A stretch of DNA of 64,000 nucleotides from Skeletonema tropicum (taxonomy: Eukaryota > Bacillariophyta > Thalassiosirophyceae > Thalassiosirales > Thalassiosiraceae): NCBI GenBank assembly GCA_037178625.1, contig CM074127.1, positions 124,001 to 188,000 of the forward strand. The letters are read 5' to 3'. Shown here in pieces: positions 21,549-31,719 of the stretch. The translations under genes were made by a program, and so were the position numbers. Below the pieces are notes generated by a model. The model saw only the letters and a list, made by a program, of their open reading frames with translations. It was not told where the DNA came from and did not search any database. Position 1 is the first letter of the stretch. Each line of letters starts with the position of its first letter.

Positions 21549-23478
21549 GGGGGCGGGAGTACGATTAAAAAAATCAATTCACGATCAAACAAGAAGTATC
21601 CATCGGTTCCCGTGATCCATCTCTCAATCTATCTCGATCACGGTCGGTCGTGCAAACGGACTTGCCTCAACTCCGTACAAATCTAAACCTGGACGTAGGA
21701 AGTGTTTCTTTTCCTAGATTGTGCGTTGTGAGTCAAAGATTAGTTGTATAAGTTGGAGTCTAAGAGTTTTTTCACGCGAAACCGTCGATGAGGATAGATA
21801 GATAGATAGATAGATTATTTTAGTCACTACTCTCTCTAGACTCTAGAGACACCGGTGTCAGTAGAGAAAGAAGAATTTAAACCTGGAGGGGCTCGGGCTG
21901 GTCCCGAAGACGCCTGTCGGATGAGGATCCTTATTCCTCTCTACTTAGAGAGTGTCCAAGCTTCGGTAGAAGATTAGAGCTGTAGTATCTTTTGATTATG
22001 GTGCTGATGTATATATAACAGAAATTTTAAAGTACGTCTGATTATGGTGCTGATGGATAGAGGGAGGTGGGCTCAAATTTTGCTGCGGTGTTTCTCCTCC
22101 TCCTCCTCCTCCTCCTCCTCCTTCGTCAGATAATTTTTGAATTTGGGAGTCCGTCTCTACTGGAGGTTAGAGCCGAAGCTTGCTGCTGCCGCACCTTGCC
22201 GCACACAATTGTCAAAGGTCAGAGTCTGAGCGAGGACTTACCTCTAAGTATCTCTATGCCATTGGATGTAAAACCAAAGTTAGAAATCAAATCTCATCGG
22301 TGTCAACGAGAGGCAGAGTCAAAGCGACCCAAACGGCTGTCACAAAGTAATTTATTCGAGCAAGAGCCAAGTCCATGTTGCCATCATCAACCAAAGGCAG
22401 AGCTAAAGCGGCCCAAACGATTATCAAAAAGGGATGTCATCAGGTTCCGTTTCCTCAGATGATTTGAAAGACGTTCTTAATGATGGCCCATGTGCCAAGC
22501 AGCCGTTTGAAAGGAGACGGTCGAGGATTGCATCCCCAAGCTTCAGTAGACCTCGCTCCAAAGAAGGCCTTCATCTGATCAAAGGAGACCATCGCTTCAA
22601 AGGAGACCATCGCTTCAAAGAAGACCATCGTTTCAATCAATTCAAAGTAATAGACCTCCGCTGTTGAGAAGAAAATTCTAATCAGGAGACTAGCAGTAGA
22701 AGTATTCTTGCCTGATCGTTACAAGATGAGAAACTATCATTTATCGAGATCATCCAATGTGCGATGGCGCTGGCTGGATTGGCATCGCCTTTTAACAGCG
22801 GGACGGAATCCACAGTTTGGTAGATGGGAGGCGATAATTGGCATCATGCCAGGGGTAGAATCGGCTGTGGCAATATCGGCTGAAAATGTAACAACTTCAG
22901 CTCTCAATCCTTCTGGCAGCCAGAACAACCTTTAAGGTGGGCCATCCTTTGCTAATCCAGTTAACAAATATGACATTCCTGCAGGAGGTATTGATGGATA
23001 TATTATGGTCCAAATCTAAACCTAAACTTTCTCATGAGTGATAGTCAGCAAACACTACTCAACGCATCAGTCACAACCTCGGATGATTCAGATACCAGAC
23101 AGTTACTAGGCTTTCATTCGTCAAGTATCTACGAGAGCCGGGAGAGATTGAGATAAAGCCTTTGGCTGGACCCACTCTCATTCTCTACGCTGTGGCGCCT
23201 ATTGACTCAAGCAGTGGTCTGTACATTAACGAAAACCCTCAGCCTCAGTGGAAGTACATCAACGTGATCCTCGGAGATGGAAGATCAAATACAAGATCTT
23301 CATTTAGGCGAAAGCGACAGCACAACAATCCTGGTGGGTAGCAAGTATCAAGCCTCAAAGTGCAACAAATATGCATAATTACTTCATTAATAGTATCATC
23401 CCAACAACGTTGTGTTTGCAACACACTTAGAGTCGTAGAATTAACAGTCAGTAGAAAGAAACATACCTCGAGCATTTC
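21549..23478. other. 1.9 kb without an intact gene; microsatellites and decayed coding-like DNA
   Basis: Contains a GATA-type microsatellite near 21795-21815, a TCC run near 22096-22121, an imperfect repeat (AGGCAGAGTCAAAGCGACCC at 22312 and a related copy at 22395), and triplicated AAAGGAGACCATCGCTTC near 22578-22630. From about 22740 to 23330 several frames give short protein-like runs (for example IIGIMPGVESAVAISAEN and EPGEIEIKPLAGPTLILYAV) interrupted by stops and frame changes, suggesting a decayed gene or transposon of unknown family. Confidence 0.4.
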
Positions 23479-24837
23479 TTAATCGTCAAATACAAACGAT
23501 AGACCATGCTTCAAGTGTTTCTTCATGTAACTTCTCACGCCACCACAACTCTCAATTTCTTTCAAATTCCAACCCAACTCCTTACAAACCACAAACAAAT
23601 CATCCGTAATGACAAATTTCTTGCGTGTATGCTCATTCACAAAACTTAGCATAGCATTCACCACTGACACCAAGGCCTTTGGCACAGGATACATGACCAT
23701 CTTCTCCAAAGTCTCGGGATAATTCGGCTCAAACGTCCTATACAGCTTCTTCAACATGTTCACTTTAAACCCCTGCTTCAAATTCACACCAGTCAAATCT
23801 ACCATCTGACTAGTCTTCGGCCGACGTGGATCGGGACTTCGTGACAACAACGTCTCCGTATACACCACAAACGCCTGCACTACATCCATTGATAAATCCT
23901 GCCCAGCCTTCATCATTAGTTGCAACTTGGCAAAGTCAATATACACCACGGCGGCATGTCCACCCTCCCCAATATCCACTTCACTCACTGCATGTGCCTT
24001 CATTACCTGTTGTAAACTCGGATTGGTCAAATCAATTGGGAAGAAATCATTCCTCCACCGTTCGTGTGCTTGAATCATTGTCATTGCCTCGGGTACATTC
24101 CCCTTTCGTGCGGATAGGAATCGACTCCAGGAATGGACGCGACTGTCCCACATGTACCTTTCGAAGGATAGGACGAGTGGATTGGATGGATCGCGTTGTG
24201 CCTTGACCTGACGTATTTTGGTGAGTAATTTATCGTATACTTCTCCGGGGTTGGTGGTGTTGGCGTGAATGACGCGTCCTTTGAGTTGTCGTTTTTGTTC
24301 TTCTGGACTTGGTGGTTTGTGGGAGAAATCATCTGGTTCGGTTTTGTCGACTAATTGATCGTTATTTTCATCATCGTTGCCATCATTTTCAGCTGTATCT
24401 TCTTCCTGTTCTTCACCCTCCTCCACTGAAGACAAATTGATCAAATCCAAATCAGCAGTCGTCTTAGTCAACTCTTCCAATTCCTCCTCTGGAAAATCCG
24501 GCGGAAACCTCCGATATCCCTCTCCATTCACCGCCACTAAATAATCACCCACTTTGACACCAAACTTTTTCGCCAAGGTGGTTGTATCTGCATCAGTATC
24601 ATCCGGAACTCCGCCGATTGATGCATATCCGGGAAGAAACATTTCATTGGTCAAGCCATTGTCGTGGGAGGCGAGTTGGACGCCGAGGCTAGCGGTGGGG
24701 TCGGACGCGAAGGAGATTGTTAGGAGGGAGGGGCGGTCGCTGGAGTTTCCCTCGAAAAGAGGGCTGTGGTTCGTCGTCATGGTTGCTTCCGAAGGCTGTA
24801 AGGTGCAATGGCAATGACAAGTTGTTGCAAGTTGCAT
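23479..24837 (-). CDS. PDZ-like plus CRAL-TRIO (Sec14-type) lipid-binding protein
   Basis: 452 residues from the ATG at 24837, or 433 from the ATG at 24780 (MTTNHSPLFEG), which I consider equally likely. Residues about 35-115 look PDZ-like (SLGVQLASHDNG ... FGVKVGDYLVAVNGEGY). A Glu/Asp-rich linker follows. From about residue 215 the CRAL-TRIO pattern is clear: RFLSARKGNVPEAMTMIQAH (N-lobe), AAVVYIDFAKLQLMM, QMVDLTGVNLKQGF, the lipid-cavity segment KMVMYPVPKALVSVVNAMLS and a C-terminal tail. Such proteins bind or transfer hydrophobic ligands, often phosphoinositides or tocopherol-like lipids; the ligand cannot be read from sequence. No membrane segment or signal peptide. Appears intact. Confidence 0.85.
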   Translation of the reverse strand: MQLATTCHCHCTLQPSEATMTTNHSPLFEGNSSDRPSLLTISFASDPTASLGVQLASHDNGLTNEMFLPGYASIGGVPDDTDADTTTLAKKFGVKVGDYLVAVNGEGYRRFPPDFPEEELEELTKTTADLDLINLSSVEEGEEQEEDTAENDGNDDENNDQLVDKTEPDDFSHKPPSPEEQKRQLKGRVIHANTTNPGEVYDKLLTKIRQVKAQRDPSNPLVLSFERYMWDSRVHSWSRFLSARKGNVPEAMTMIQAHERWRNDFFPIDLTNPSLQQVMKAHAVSEVDIGEGGHAAVVYIDFAKLQLMMKAGQDLSMDVVQAFVVYTETLLSRSPDPRRPKTSQMVDLTGVNLKQGFKVNMLKKLYRTFEPNYPETLEKMVMYPVPKALVSVVNAMLSFVNEHTRKKFVITDDLFVVCKELGWNLKEIESCGGVRSYMKKHLKHGLSFVFDD

Positions 24838-24956
24838 GCAAAATTTTTGGATCTTGTTGGCAGATTTTGGCGCGCGCGGACCTTGATAACCGCTTTGGAC
24901 AGTGTCTTGGGAACCGACCGCTAGCCTTTGGACATTTGTAACAGCTCACTATGTAC

Positions 24957-25008
24957 GTACTGTTCCATTGATTTGAATTTGCAAGCACCATTTTGTGCGA
25001 CGCTTAAC
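24957..25008 (-). repeat. 52-bp inverted copy of 21496-21548
   Basis: Reverse complement of the repeat upstream of the first STAND gene. It lies upstream of the CRAL-TRIO gene. Between 24838 and 25634 no gene is seen; the rest holds promoters and the repeat described at 25200-25395. Confidence 0.85.
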
Positions 25009-25199
25009 TTTTTTTCTTGTGGGAGTTTCGACTCCATTGTTTTTTTATCACACTCGTCAGTTCTTCCTCTGTCTTTTAATCTGACCGCCGTTTGTCTTCA
25101 TGTGGGTAGCAAAAGTTCTAAGCGACCTCCTCCAACAACTTGAAGTTTTTGAAGTCGAGTGTGGCTTCCGATAAAAAACCAGTACCGTACAGTTCATAC

Positions 25200-25395
25200 T
25201 AGTTCCTATGTACATACGGTACTCACTTGCCATCACCATAAAAATGGACCCGACCATGGTGAAAAATGGCTTCCTACGACCCTCAATAACACAGTAACTA
25301 GAAGGTGTTTGACCTTGCTTGCAGTGGTAATCTTCATCCCTTGGCCATTAGGATCTTATCGATACCTTACTTGCCACCACCAGCGTTAATTGAAA
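25200..25395 (+). repeat. dispersed repeat, related copy at 44100-44310
   Basis: Shares with 44100-44310, in the same orientation, the ordered blocks ACCATGGTGAAAA, CTACGA, AACACAGTAACTA or AACTCAGTAACTA, GATACCT and AATTGAA. The divergence suggests an old dispersed element; no coding capacity. Confidence 0.65.
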
Positions 25396-25634
25396 AAAAC
25401 TTACAAGCTGAACTCAATAGTACAGTATTTCCTCACATACTTAAAACTTAAAATGTGCTGGATAATGGGGAAGAAGTAAGTAGTAGTCATGCCGCCCGAC
25501 GGCCGAACACTGTACTGTCCCTGATGCTCTCTCACCGCGAGAACTTTCAGCATTCAGCAGACCAAAGGAGAGAAGGCTCACAAAGAGGAGAAGACTTGTA
25601 GAAGAAGAACTATCGACAGCATAGCATCATCATC

Positions 25635-27653
25635 ATGTCGCCAACACAACAACATCATCAAGATCAAGAGTCTCCGCCGTTGGGACAACCGATGGAAGGA
25701 GGTGTCGGCAGAGGCAGAGAAGAAAACATTACTCACGCCCGCTCCGCATTCACAGCTGCAGAAAATAATGCTCGTGTTGACGTTCAACCTGCCGACAATA
25801 ATACACATCACAATAATACCACAACTAACAACAACTATTGGCAACCACAGCGACAGCGACAGCGAAAGCGGAGGAATCAACAACATGAGGAAGAAGAAGA
25901 AGCAGTATTGAATTCCATCATCATGCGGCGTGACTCTTTCTTGGAGGGTATGGAACGTTTTCCCACTCCAGTAGCTACGAATACCAACTACAATAACATT
26001 CCTAATAATATCGGAGGGGGTGTGAATAATACAGCTGCTGCTGGAGACAGTAGCGTCCATAACGAAACGAATAACAACAACCTTATGATGATGATGGATC
26101 GTCGTGACTCGTTATTAGGACTAGCTGGGCGAATTCATCCTCCTAGTAGGCAGGATAATGGAATGATGAATTTCAATAATCGTCGGGGTTCGATGGGTTC
26201 ACTAAGTGGGGGGATTGCTGGTCCTGGTGTTGATGTTGATGATGTTGGTGGTCGTCGCACATCAGAACACAGTAATGATCGCAATAATAGCAACAATCAC
26301 AACGCTGGCATCCACAACAACATCAATAATAACACGAATTACTGGAATCAAAACGATAGAAACAGCACTGCTACCAACAGGACAAATAATAGCAACAGCA
26401 ACAACAGCACCAATAGTAATACTACTACTATTCATGCAGATGAGCACGCCAGAATCAATTACCTCGCTGCAAGAGCACATGCCGCTCAAATGATTGCAGT
26501 GGAAGAATCGAAACGATTAGAAGAGAATTTAATGAGGTTGGAAATGCGTCGTGTTATGATGACGAAGGAACGACAGCAGAGACAACAGCAGCAACGACTG
26601 CAGCAGCAGCAGCAGGAGGAGCAGCAAGGTGGTCAACAACATCAACAGCAAGATGGTGGACGTCACAACAGTCAGGATAATGGTCAAACGCACTGCCCAC
26701 CTCTAACACTACCACATGTCAATAATACAAACTACAACACGATGAATATGGCAAATACACCAGTAACAGCAACAGCAACAGCGCCAAACGTAGCTCAAGC
26801 TACCACAATGACGAGAAGACAAAGCAATAATGAAGATCAAACTCTCATGGCCTTGGCTCAACAACAATTCAATAATCAAGGGCAATTTCATAACAATCAT
26901 CATCATAATCGAATGATGAATCATAACAATCCTACACAAATGCAGGGAAACAACAATAACATCAATACTAATAATATGCATGGCTACCTTCAAGCATCAG
27001 CAACTGCACAAAATGACAATGGAACAGGAAATGCAACCACGCCTCAACACAATATTCATAATGCATACCAACAACAGCAGCAGCAGAAGCAAACTCAGGC
27101 ACAAAGTCAAGAACAACCTCCTTCGACAGTAATACCAAATACGCCACGACGTCCTCTTTCAGCTTATAACATTTTCTTTTCGGAAATACGAAGTGAACTT
27201 TTGAAGGAAGCAGATGATGAAAATGATATTCAGGAGGAGGAGGACAAGAAGAACAATGAGGACAAAAAGACACAGGAACAAGAATCAACCACAGGTGAAT
27301 TGCAAGAAGCACAGGTAGACGATGATGTTGTAGAGACCACAACAACCACATCCGACAAGAACAAACAATTCCAAAGTTTCGCCGACAACCTAGCCAAAAC
27401 CCGTCTCAACAAAGATCCCAAAAAACGTGCCCATCGCAAAACACACGGCAAGGTAGCCTTTGTCTCCCTTGCCAAAATGGTAGGACAAAAGTGGAGGGCA
27501 TTACCAGATGAGAAGAAGAAGAAGTATCAAGATCTAGCGTTGGCGGATAAGGAGCGGTATAGGAAGGAGAAGATGGCTGTGGCGAATGCGATGAGGGAGG
27601 AGGTGAAGAGATGGAAGAAGGGTGAGAATAATAGGGTGTTTTTGAAGATGTAG
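25635..27653 (+). CDS. HMG-box protein with poly-Asn/Gln region and split HMG box
   Basis: 672 residues, single exon. HMG boxes bend DNA in the minor groove in chromatin proteins and transcription factors. The first 500 residues are low complexity: Asn-, Gln- and His-rich tracts, with two RRDS motifs (MRRDSFLEG, DRRDSLLGL) and a RRGSMGS motif that could be phosphosites. The C-terminal HMG box begins near residue 504 (PRRPLSAYNIFFSEIRSELL) and continues near 607 with GKVAFVSLAKMVGQKWRALP and KKKYQDLALADKERYRKEK. Between helix 1 and helix 2 lies an insertion of about 85 residues, rich in Glu/Asp then Lys. The box is otherwise complete. Nuclear location expected; specific targets unknown. Confidence 0.9.
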   Translation: MSPTQQHHQDQESPPLGQPMEGGVGRGREENITHARSAFTAAENNARVDVQPADNNTHHNNTTTNNNYWQPQRQRQRKRRNQQHEEEEEAVLNSIIMRRDSFLEGMERFPTPVATNTNYNNIPNNIGGGVNNTAAAGDSSVHNETNNNNLMMMMDRRDSLLGLAGRIHPPSRQDNGMMNFNNRRGSMGSLSGGIAGPGVDVDDVGGRRTSEHSNDRNNSNNHNAGIHNNINNNTNYWNQNDRNSTATNRTNNSNSNNSTNSNTTTIHADEHARINYLAARAHAAQMIAVEESKRLEENLMRLEMRRVMMTKERQQRQQQQRLQQQQQEEQQGGQQHQQQDGGRHNSQDNGQTHCPPLTLPHVNNTNYNTMNMANTPVTATATAPNVAQATTMTRRQSNNEDQTLMALAQQQFNNQGQFHNNHHHNRMMNHNNPTQMQGNNNNINTNNMHGYLQASATAQNDNGTGNATTPQHNIHNAYQQQQQQKQTQAQSQEQPPSTVIPNTPRRPLSAYNIFFSEIRSELLKEADDENDIQEEEDKKNNEDKKTQEQESTTGELQEAQVDDDVVETTTTTSDKNKQFQSFADNLAKTRLNKDPKKRAHRKTHGKVAFVSLAKMVGQKWRALPDEKKKKYQDLALADKERYRKEKMAVANAMREEVKRWKKGENNRVFLKM

Positions 27654-27728
27654 ATTGTGTTTGATCACTCTCTGATGATGAGGAATAGTTGTCATGCAAT
27701 CATATGTTGGAAGATCGTCACATTCAAG

Positions 27729-28100
27729 AGGCTGAGGGATGGAATCATCATTCGAACAGTCGCACAAAGAAAAGGTCGGGCAGAAGAAGAGAATACTCTC
27801 ATTGCCAAAAAAACGAAACGGTGCAAGATCGAACGAATAGGACCCAGCAGCGTCGAAATGACTTTAGTCGAGGGTTGGAATCGACAAATTCGTAAAATGA
27901 TGGAAGCGGTGTGGTACGGTTGCATCTGTAGAGTTTATGGGTATACCATTGTCGAGAGGGCTGAGTGAACCTGGAGATTGGGATTATTTGGATGATAGTA
28001 GGAGATGGATCTTGTCAAGGATGCTTTACGATCAGCGCAGCAAATTGATGGCGATGGGCGGGTTTATAGATGAGATCTTAGATCACTGTAAGGATAGGTA
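27729..28100 (+). pseudogene. pseudouridine synthase (RsuA/RluB type) 3' fragment, frameshifted
   Basis: The translation LRDGIIIRTVAQRKG, then KIERIGPSSVEMTLVEGW and NRQIRKMMEAV matches the C-terminal part of the RsuA/RluB family (usual core EGxNRQIRRMxEAxG). A +1 frame change near 27925 is needed to continue into EFMGIPLSRGLSEPGDWDYL, which fits the family's FMG...L-x-PGDW ending. The N-terminal S4 domain and catalytic Asp domain are absent, and the upstream neighbour is the end of the HMG-box gene 75 bp away. It is therefore a truncated, broken relic rather than an enzyme gene. A sequencing error could explain the frame change but not the missing front. Confidence 0.7.
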
Positions 28101-28119
28101 AGTCCTATTTTTCATTTGA

Positions 28120-28410
28120 CTCTGGCGGCTTTGTCCAATTACATATCCCAACGTGAATGCAGTGACGACAAAGAGAAGCAAGAAAGCCCTACATTGACCT
28201 TCTTCTTTTCCTTCTTGTTTCCGGATTTGCCTAATGAGACAAACCACATCTGGAAATCAACCAAAGTGAACTACCAGGCGTGTTGTCCAATTACATATCC
28301 CGAGAAGCAAGAAAGCCCTACCTTGACCTTCTCCTTGTTCCTTCTTGTTTCCGGATGCGCCTACATCTAGACAAACCACATCTGGAAATCAACCAAAGCG
28401 AACTACCACT
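28120..28410. repeat. imperfect tandem duplication, about 130-150 bp unit
   Basis: Two head-to-tail copies (about 28130-28277 and 28278-28408) share TTGTCCAATTACATATCCC, AGAAGCAAGAAAGCCCTAC, CCTTCTTGTTTCCGGAT and CAAACCACATCTGGAAATCA. No family recognised. A run of about 20 A follows further on at about 28783-28802. Confidence 0.8.
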
Positions 28411-28831
28411 AACTACAGCGGCTCAAAAGCCCAGACCCATCCACCTACTACACACGACTATTCAGGAGAGAAATCTGCTTTGGAAACGGATCAGCCTGAC
28501 TCAAGGCCCTCTCATCCATCCTATAACAAGAATAATGGCACATAGTCCAACTCATCCCCTTCCCTCCCTCCCATACAATAAACAATAACTGAATTGTGCA
28601 ACTTGAACCCCCTTATCTATTTTTCCCATAGATAGCCCTACCACGTAACCCACGTGCGTAGCAAATAAACGAAAGATCAGATTGAGAAACTGCAGTGAAG
28701 CAATATTTAGGCAAGTTCAGATCCAGCTTGCCCAGTAAACAGCTCCTGAATACCATCCTAAACTAATCACTTATTTACCTCAAAAAAAAAAAAAAAAAAA
28801 AATATGCAAGATGCAAGATGCAGCACCTCCA

Positions 28832-29005
28832 CAGGAGGGGTGGCCTCGTACGTAGAACCATACTAATTCCGCTAAGTAACCAAGTTGTCAGCCACGAGAC
28901 ATCGGACAGTTACTCCTGTAACCATTTTTGCTAATAGTGTGGCAGCCACGAGACATCTGAGAGTTACACATGTAACGATTTGGCTGACAAGTTTCCCGAG
29001 CCACC
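28832..29005. repeat. MITE-like repeat cluster
   Basis: 28832-28870 is an inverted, nearly identical match to 46949-46987 (shared core AGAACCATACTAATTCC). It is followed by two related units carrying GCCACGAGACATC and the core TTAC-x6-GTAAC (GTTACTCCTGTAAC, GTTACACATGTAAC). The same core recurs at about 29936, 44375, 44556 and 46898. Confidence 0.7.
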
Positions 29006-29093
29006 ACCACCGACCATCAAATAAAAATAATAGTGTCCATGAGAGAGAGATTCACCATGGAACATTAAATAGACAACATAGATCATCAACAAT

Positions 29094-29795
29094 ATGTCGT
29101 CAAACAAAATGAAGTATGATGAATGGGCTGACAGTGGGAAGAAGGGAAAGGATGATAATGATATTATTGTACTGGGGGGTGATGATGAATTGACAGCTGA
29201 GGATCAAACGCCCTTCACTTCTACAATCGCAGGTTCAAAGAGCCACGCAGAAAAGTTGATGTCGAGCTTCCGCAGTATGATTGTTTCCACTTCAATAGAA
29301 GAGTTGCAGGATTGTGTACTGACTGCAAGTGCAAGCCTTGCTTGCACAGAACATGTTATGGGTTCTACAAGCAAAGAAAGGAAAGTGAAATCATTGGTGC
29401 AGCGTTGGATAGCTTCTCCGCCCGAACGTATTAAATCAAATGAAGATGGTGAAGTAGTTGCTGAGGATATTCTCATCGAGAGGGATGTTGTTATTATTGC
29501 AAACGTGAAGATTGGAAATGGAGCAAACGCTACTACGGTGCAACGACCATTTCGTGTCATGGTGATTCATGATAAACATTACAACAAGTGGATGATAAGT
29601 CAATCGTCTAGTAAGAAGTGGGGGAAAGAAGCAAAGCCATACAAGGTAGACATTCGAATGCTCCGGAAGAATGAAGTTGGTGAGTATGAAGATGTCGAAT
29701 TATATGATGCAGATTACAACAAGGAAGAGGTTGCAAAGCGTATTGGAGAGAATTTGATTCTCGATGTAGTTGGAAAGTTGCATGTAATTGGTTGA
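29094..29795 (+). CDS. hypothetical protein
   Basis: 233 residues, single exon, with no domain I recognise. The first 40 residues are charged and Asp-rich; residues 130-200 look like a small beta-rich unit (EDILIERDVVIIANVKIGNG, RPFRVMVIHDKHYNKWMISQ). No signal peptide, membrane span or low-complexity run. It is flanked on both sides by MITE-like repeats (28832-29005 and 29892-29970). The length of the frame and ordinary composition support a real gene. Confidence 0.6.
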   Translation: MSSNKMKYDEWADSGKKGKDDNDIIVLGGDDELTAEDQTPFTSTIAGSKSHAEKLMSSFRSMIVSTSIEELQDCVLTASASLACTEHVMGSTSKERKVKSLVQRWIASPPERIKSNEDGEVVAEDILIERDVVIIANVKIGNGANATTVQRPFRVMVIHDKHYNKWMISQSSSKKWGKEAKPYKVDIRMLRKNEVGEYEDVELYDADYNKEEVAKRIGENLILDVVGKLHVIG

Positions 29796-29891
29796 GTTCA
29801 TTAATAATGGGGTTATTTCATGTTAGACTTTTCGTAGAGGTTCAGCCTCCCTACCCATGTAACCCGATGTTACAGATCCTAGTACAAGTTT

Positions 29892-29970
29892 ACGTAGGAA
29901 TTAAATTCCTACGTCATCAGCGAGGAAGCCAGCAGTTACACATGTAACGATTTCGCGGACAGGTTGAGGC
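29892..29970. repeat. palindrome plus MITE-like core
   Basis: An 11-bp-arm palindrome (29892-29914, arms ACGTAGGAATT and AATTCCTACGT around one A) is followed by GTTACACATGTAACGATTT, the same core as at 28960-28985. Confidence 0.7.
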
Positions 29971-30135
29971 CACCCCTCCTACCTCCACCGTACCATAACA
30001 ACTTCACCCGTCTGCCGTTGCCGCCCCGCCTCTGCACGCCGCGTAGCTTGTTGCCGGCAATAACGCTATCCTGTCCGTGCGCTAACGGTGATTATCTCCC
30101 TCTACTAGTATCGCAAATCGCAACCCTCCTTCATA

Positions 30136-31170
30136 ATGGCGGATCAAGCTGTAGAGGACGAAAATATTTTCGTCTACAGGGGCGGAAGAGCGCCTCAGCA
30201 CGTTGTGAATGCAATCATAGATGTATCCGTCAGAGAGATTGACGAGCACGCTTTCTCACGATGCTCACATCTTCAGTCCGTGCAGTTTCATCGTGGAGTT
30301 TTGAGGGTGAAAAAGGGAGCCTTCACTACCTGTCGTCAGCTAAGGCAAATACATATGCCAGGTGTGGAAGTTATCGAAATCGATGCGTTTATGAGCTGCC
30401 TTTCCCTGAGAAATGTTACGATGCCATCTGTTCGTATTCTTGGAGAAAAAGCTTTTCATGTTTGTCAATCAATCGAAGTGTTGGATCTGCCCAAACTTGA
30501 ACAAACTTCATTTCGAACTTTTGAACGCTGCCTTTCTTTGAGACAGATCTCAATGCCATCAATCAAGGTGATTGGAGGCGGGACTTTTTTTGGTTGCGAG
30601 CGACTGGTGGAGTTGGATCTGCCCAAAGACCTTGAATCAATTGGCAGATGTGCCGCAATTAGATGCACCAATCTGAGACGCATCGCCATTCCATTGAAAA
30701 GCGATATGCTACTCTCGGAAGTTTATGACAATCAAGGGAATATCGCAAGGGAACATGACAGTTCAAATGAAAGAAAATACGGCCAGTTTAATCATTGCGA
30801 TAGATTGTCAACAGTAGATCTCGTTGGGGGGATACATAAAACGATATCCTCACTGCTTCTGGAAAGTTGGAAAGAAATAATGAAAAGAGAAATCCATCGA
30901 ATCAATCTGATTCTACCCAACGATACGGGTGACAAGACCGTAACAATACAAAGGTGGATTGAATCACTTATCCGCAGAATGGAATATTATAAAGTTGGCC
31001 ACCAAAAAATATTGAAAGAGGCTTCACATTCACTTGAGCTTGCTTGCTGGAAGATCAAGCTTGATGATAATGAGGATAGTGATGCGAGTACACGAAATGA
31101 GCTTCGGGTCGCGTCTGGCGCAAGTGTTGTGATCGAGCATGTTCTACCATTTCTAATGTTAGCAACATAA
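30136..31170 (+). CDS. BspA-type leucine-rich-repeat protein
   Basis: 344 residues, single exon. Residues about 30-205 consist of LRR_5/BspA-type units of about 23 residues: DEHAFSRCSHLQSVQFHRGV, KKGAFTTCRQLRQIHMPGV, EIDAFMSCLSLRNVTMPSV, GEKAFHVCQSIEVLDLPKL, TSFRTFERCLSLRQISMPSI and GGGTFFGCERLVELDLPKD, each with the typical AF-x-C-x-L pattern. The C-terminal third is helical without repeats. BspA-like proteins are abundant in diatoms; they are protein-binding scaffolds and the partner is unknown here. No signal peptide. Confidence 0.85.
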   Translation: MADQAVEDENIFVYRGGRAPQHVVNAIIDVSVREIDEHAFSRCSHLQSVQFHRGVLRVKKGAFTTCRQLRQIHMPGVEVIEIDAFMSCLSLRNVTMPSVRILGEKAFHVCQSIEVLDLPKLEQTSFRTFERCLSLRQISMPSIKVIGGGTFFGCERLVELDLPKDLESIGRCAAIRCTNLRRIAIPLKSDMLLSEVYDNQGNIAREHDSSNERKYGQFNHCDRLSTVDLVGGIHKTISSLLLESWKEIMKREIHRINLILPNDTGDKTVTIQRWIESLIRRMEYYKVGHQKILKEASHSLELACWKIKLDDNEDSDASTRNELRVASGASVVIEHVLPFLMLAT

Positions 31171-31719
31171 CAGAAATAACACATGTTACCAGTCTCTCAA
31201 TCAATTGGTTCAAACCAAAGAATACTTGTAAACCTTACTCATTATAATGATCTATACTCTAGGCGGAATAGGTTACATTTTACATGCTCCAATTTGTTTG
31301 GTCCCGCTATCAAAGTAAAACATTTCAATTTGTTCAATTGTTAAGCTATGATATCTCTTCCCAAACATGCAATGTTCAAGAAATCAAAATCGTATTTCGA
31401 AGCGACAGTTGATGCTGCAGATAAGTAGAAATCCAAACCAAGTAACCCGCTTTCCACTCATAGTTGTTTTGGGCGGAGGCAGGTCGGTTTGCTTCAAATT
31501 CGTCACAAACCGCCGCCAGCCTGAGCTGGCCATTGCACCGCAATAGTTAAGATTGGGAGCAATAGGTATGGCATCTCAACATATTTGTTCTGTCCATCAG
31601 CCACGTGAGCTGTGTTGATTGCTCCACTAGAGAGGGTTATGTTTGATTTACCTTTGTACTCTGAGATCCTTACACAACATACAGTACCACAAGTATTTTC
31701 AGCTTTAGAACATATCTGA
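31171..31719. other. intergenic, no gene recognised
   Basis: Between the BspA-type gene and the end of the acyltransferase gene, which converge. No repeat or coding segment seen; it should contain both 3' UTRs. Confidence 0.5.

Noticed and set aside
22067..22462. Possible signal-peptide protein with a Leu run
   Set aside because: The Leu run is encoded by a TCC-type microsatellite read in another frame; the rest is low-information sequence with internal repeats.
28783..28802. A run as a retroposed poly(A) tail
   Set aside because: No gene-like sequence or target duplication found in front of it; the broken pseudouridine synthase ends almost 700 bp earlier.
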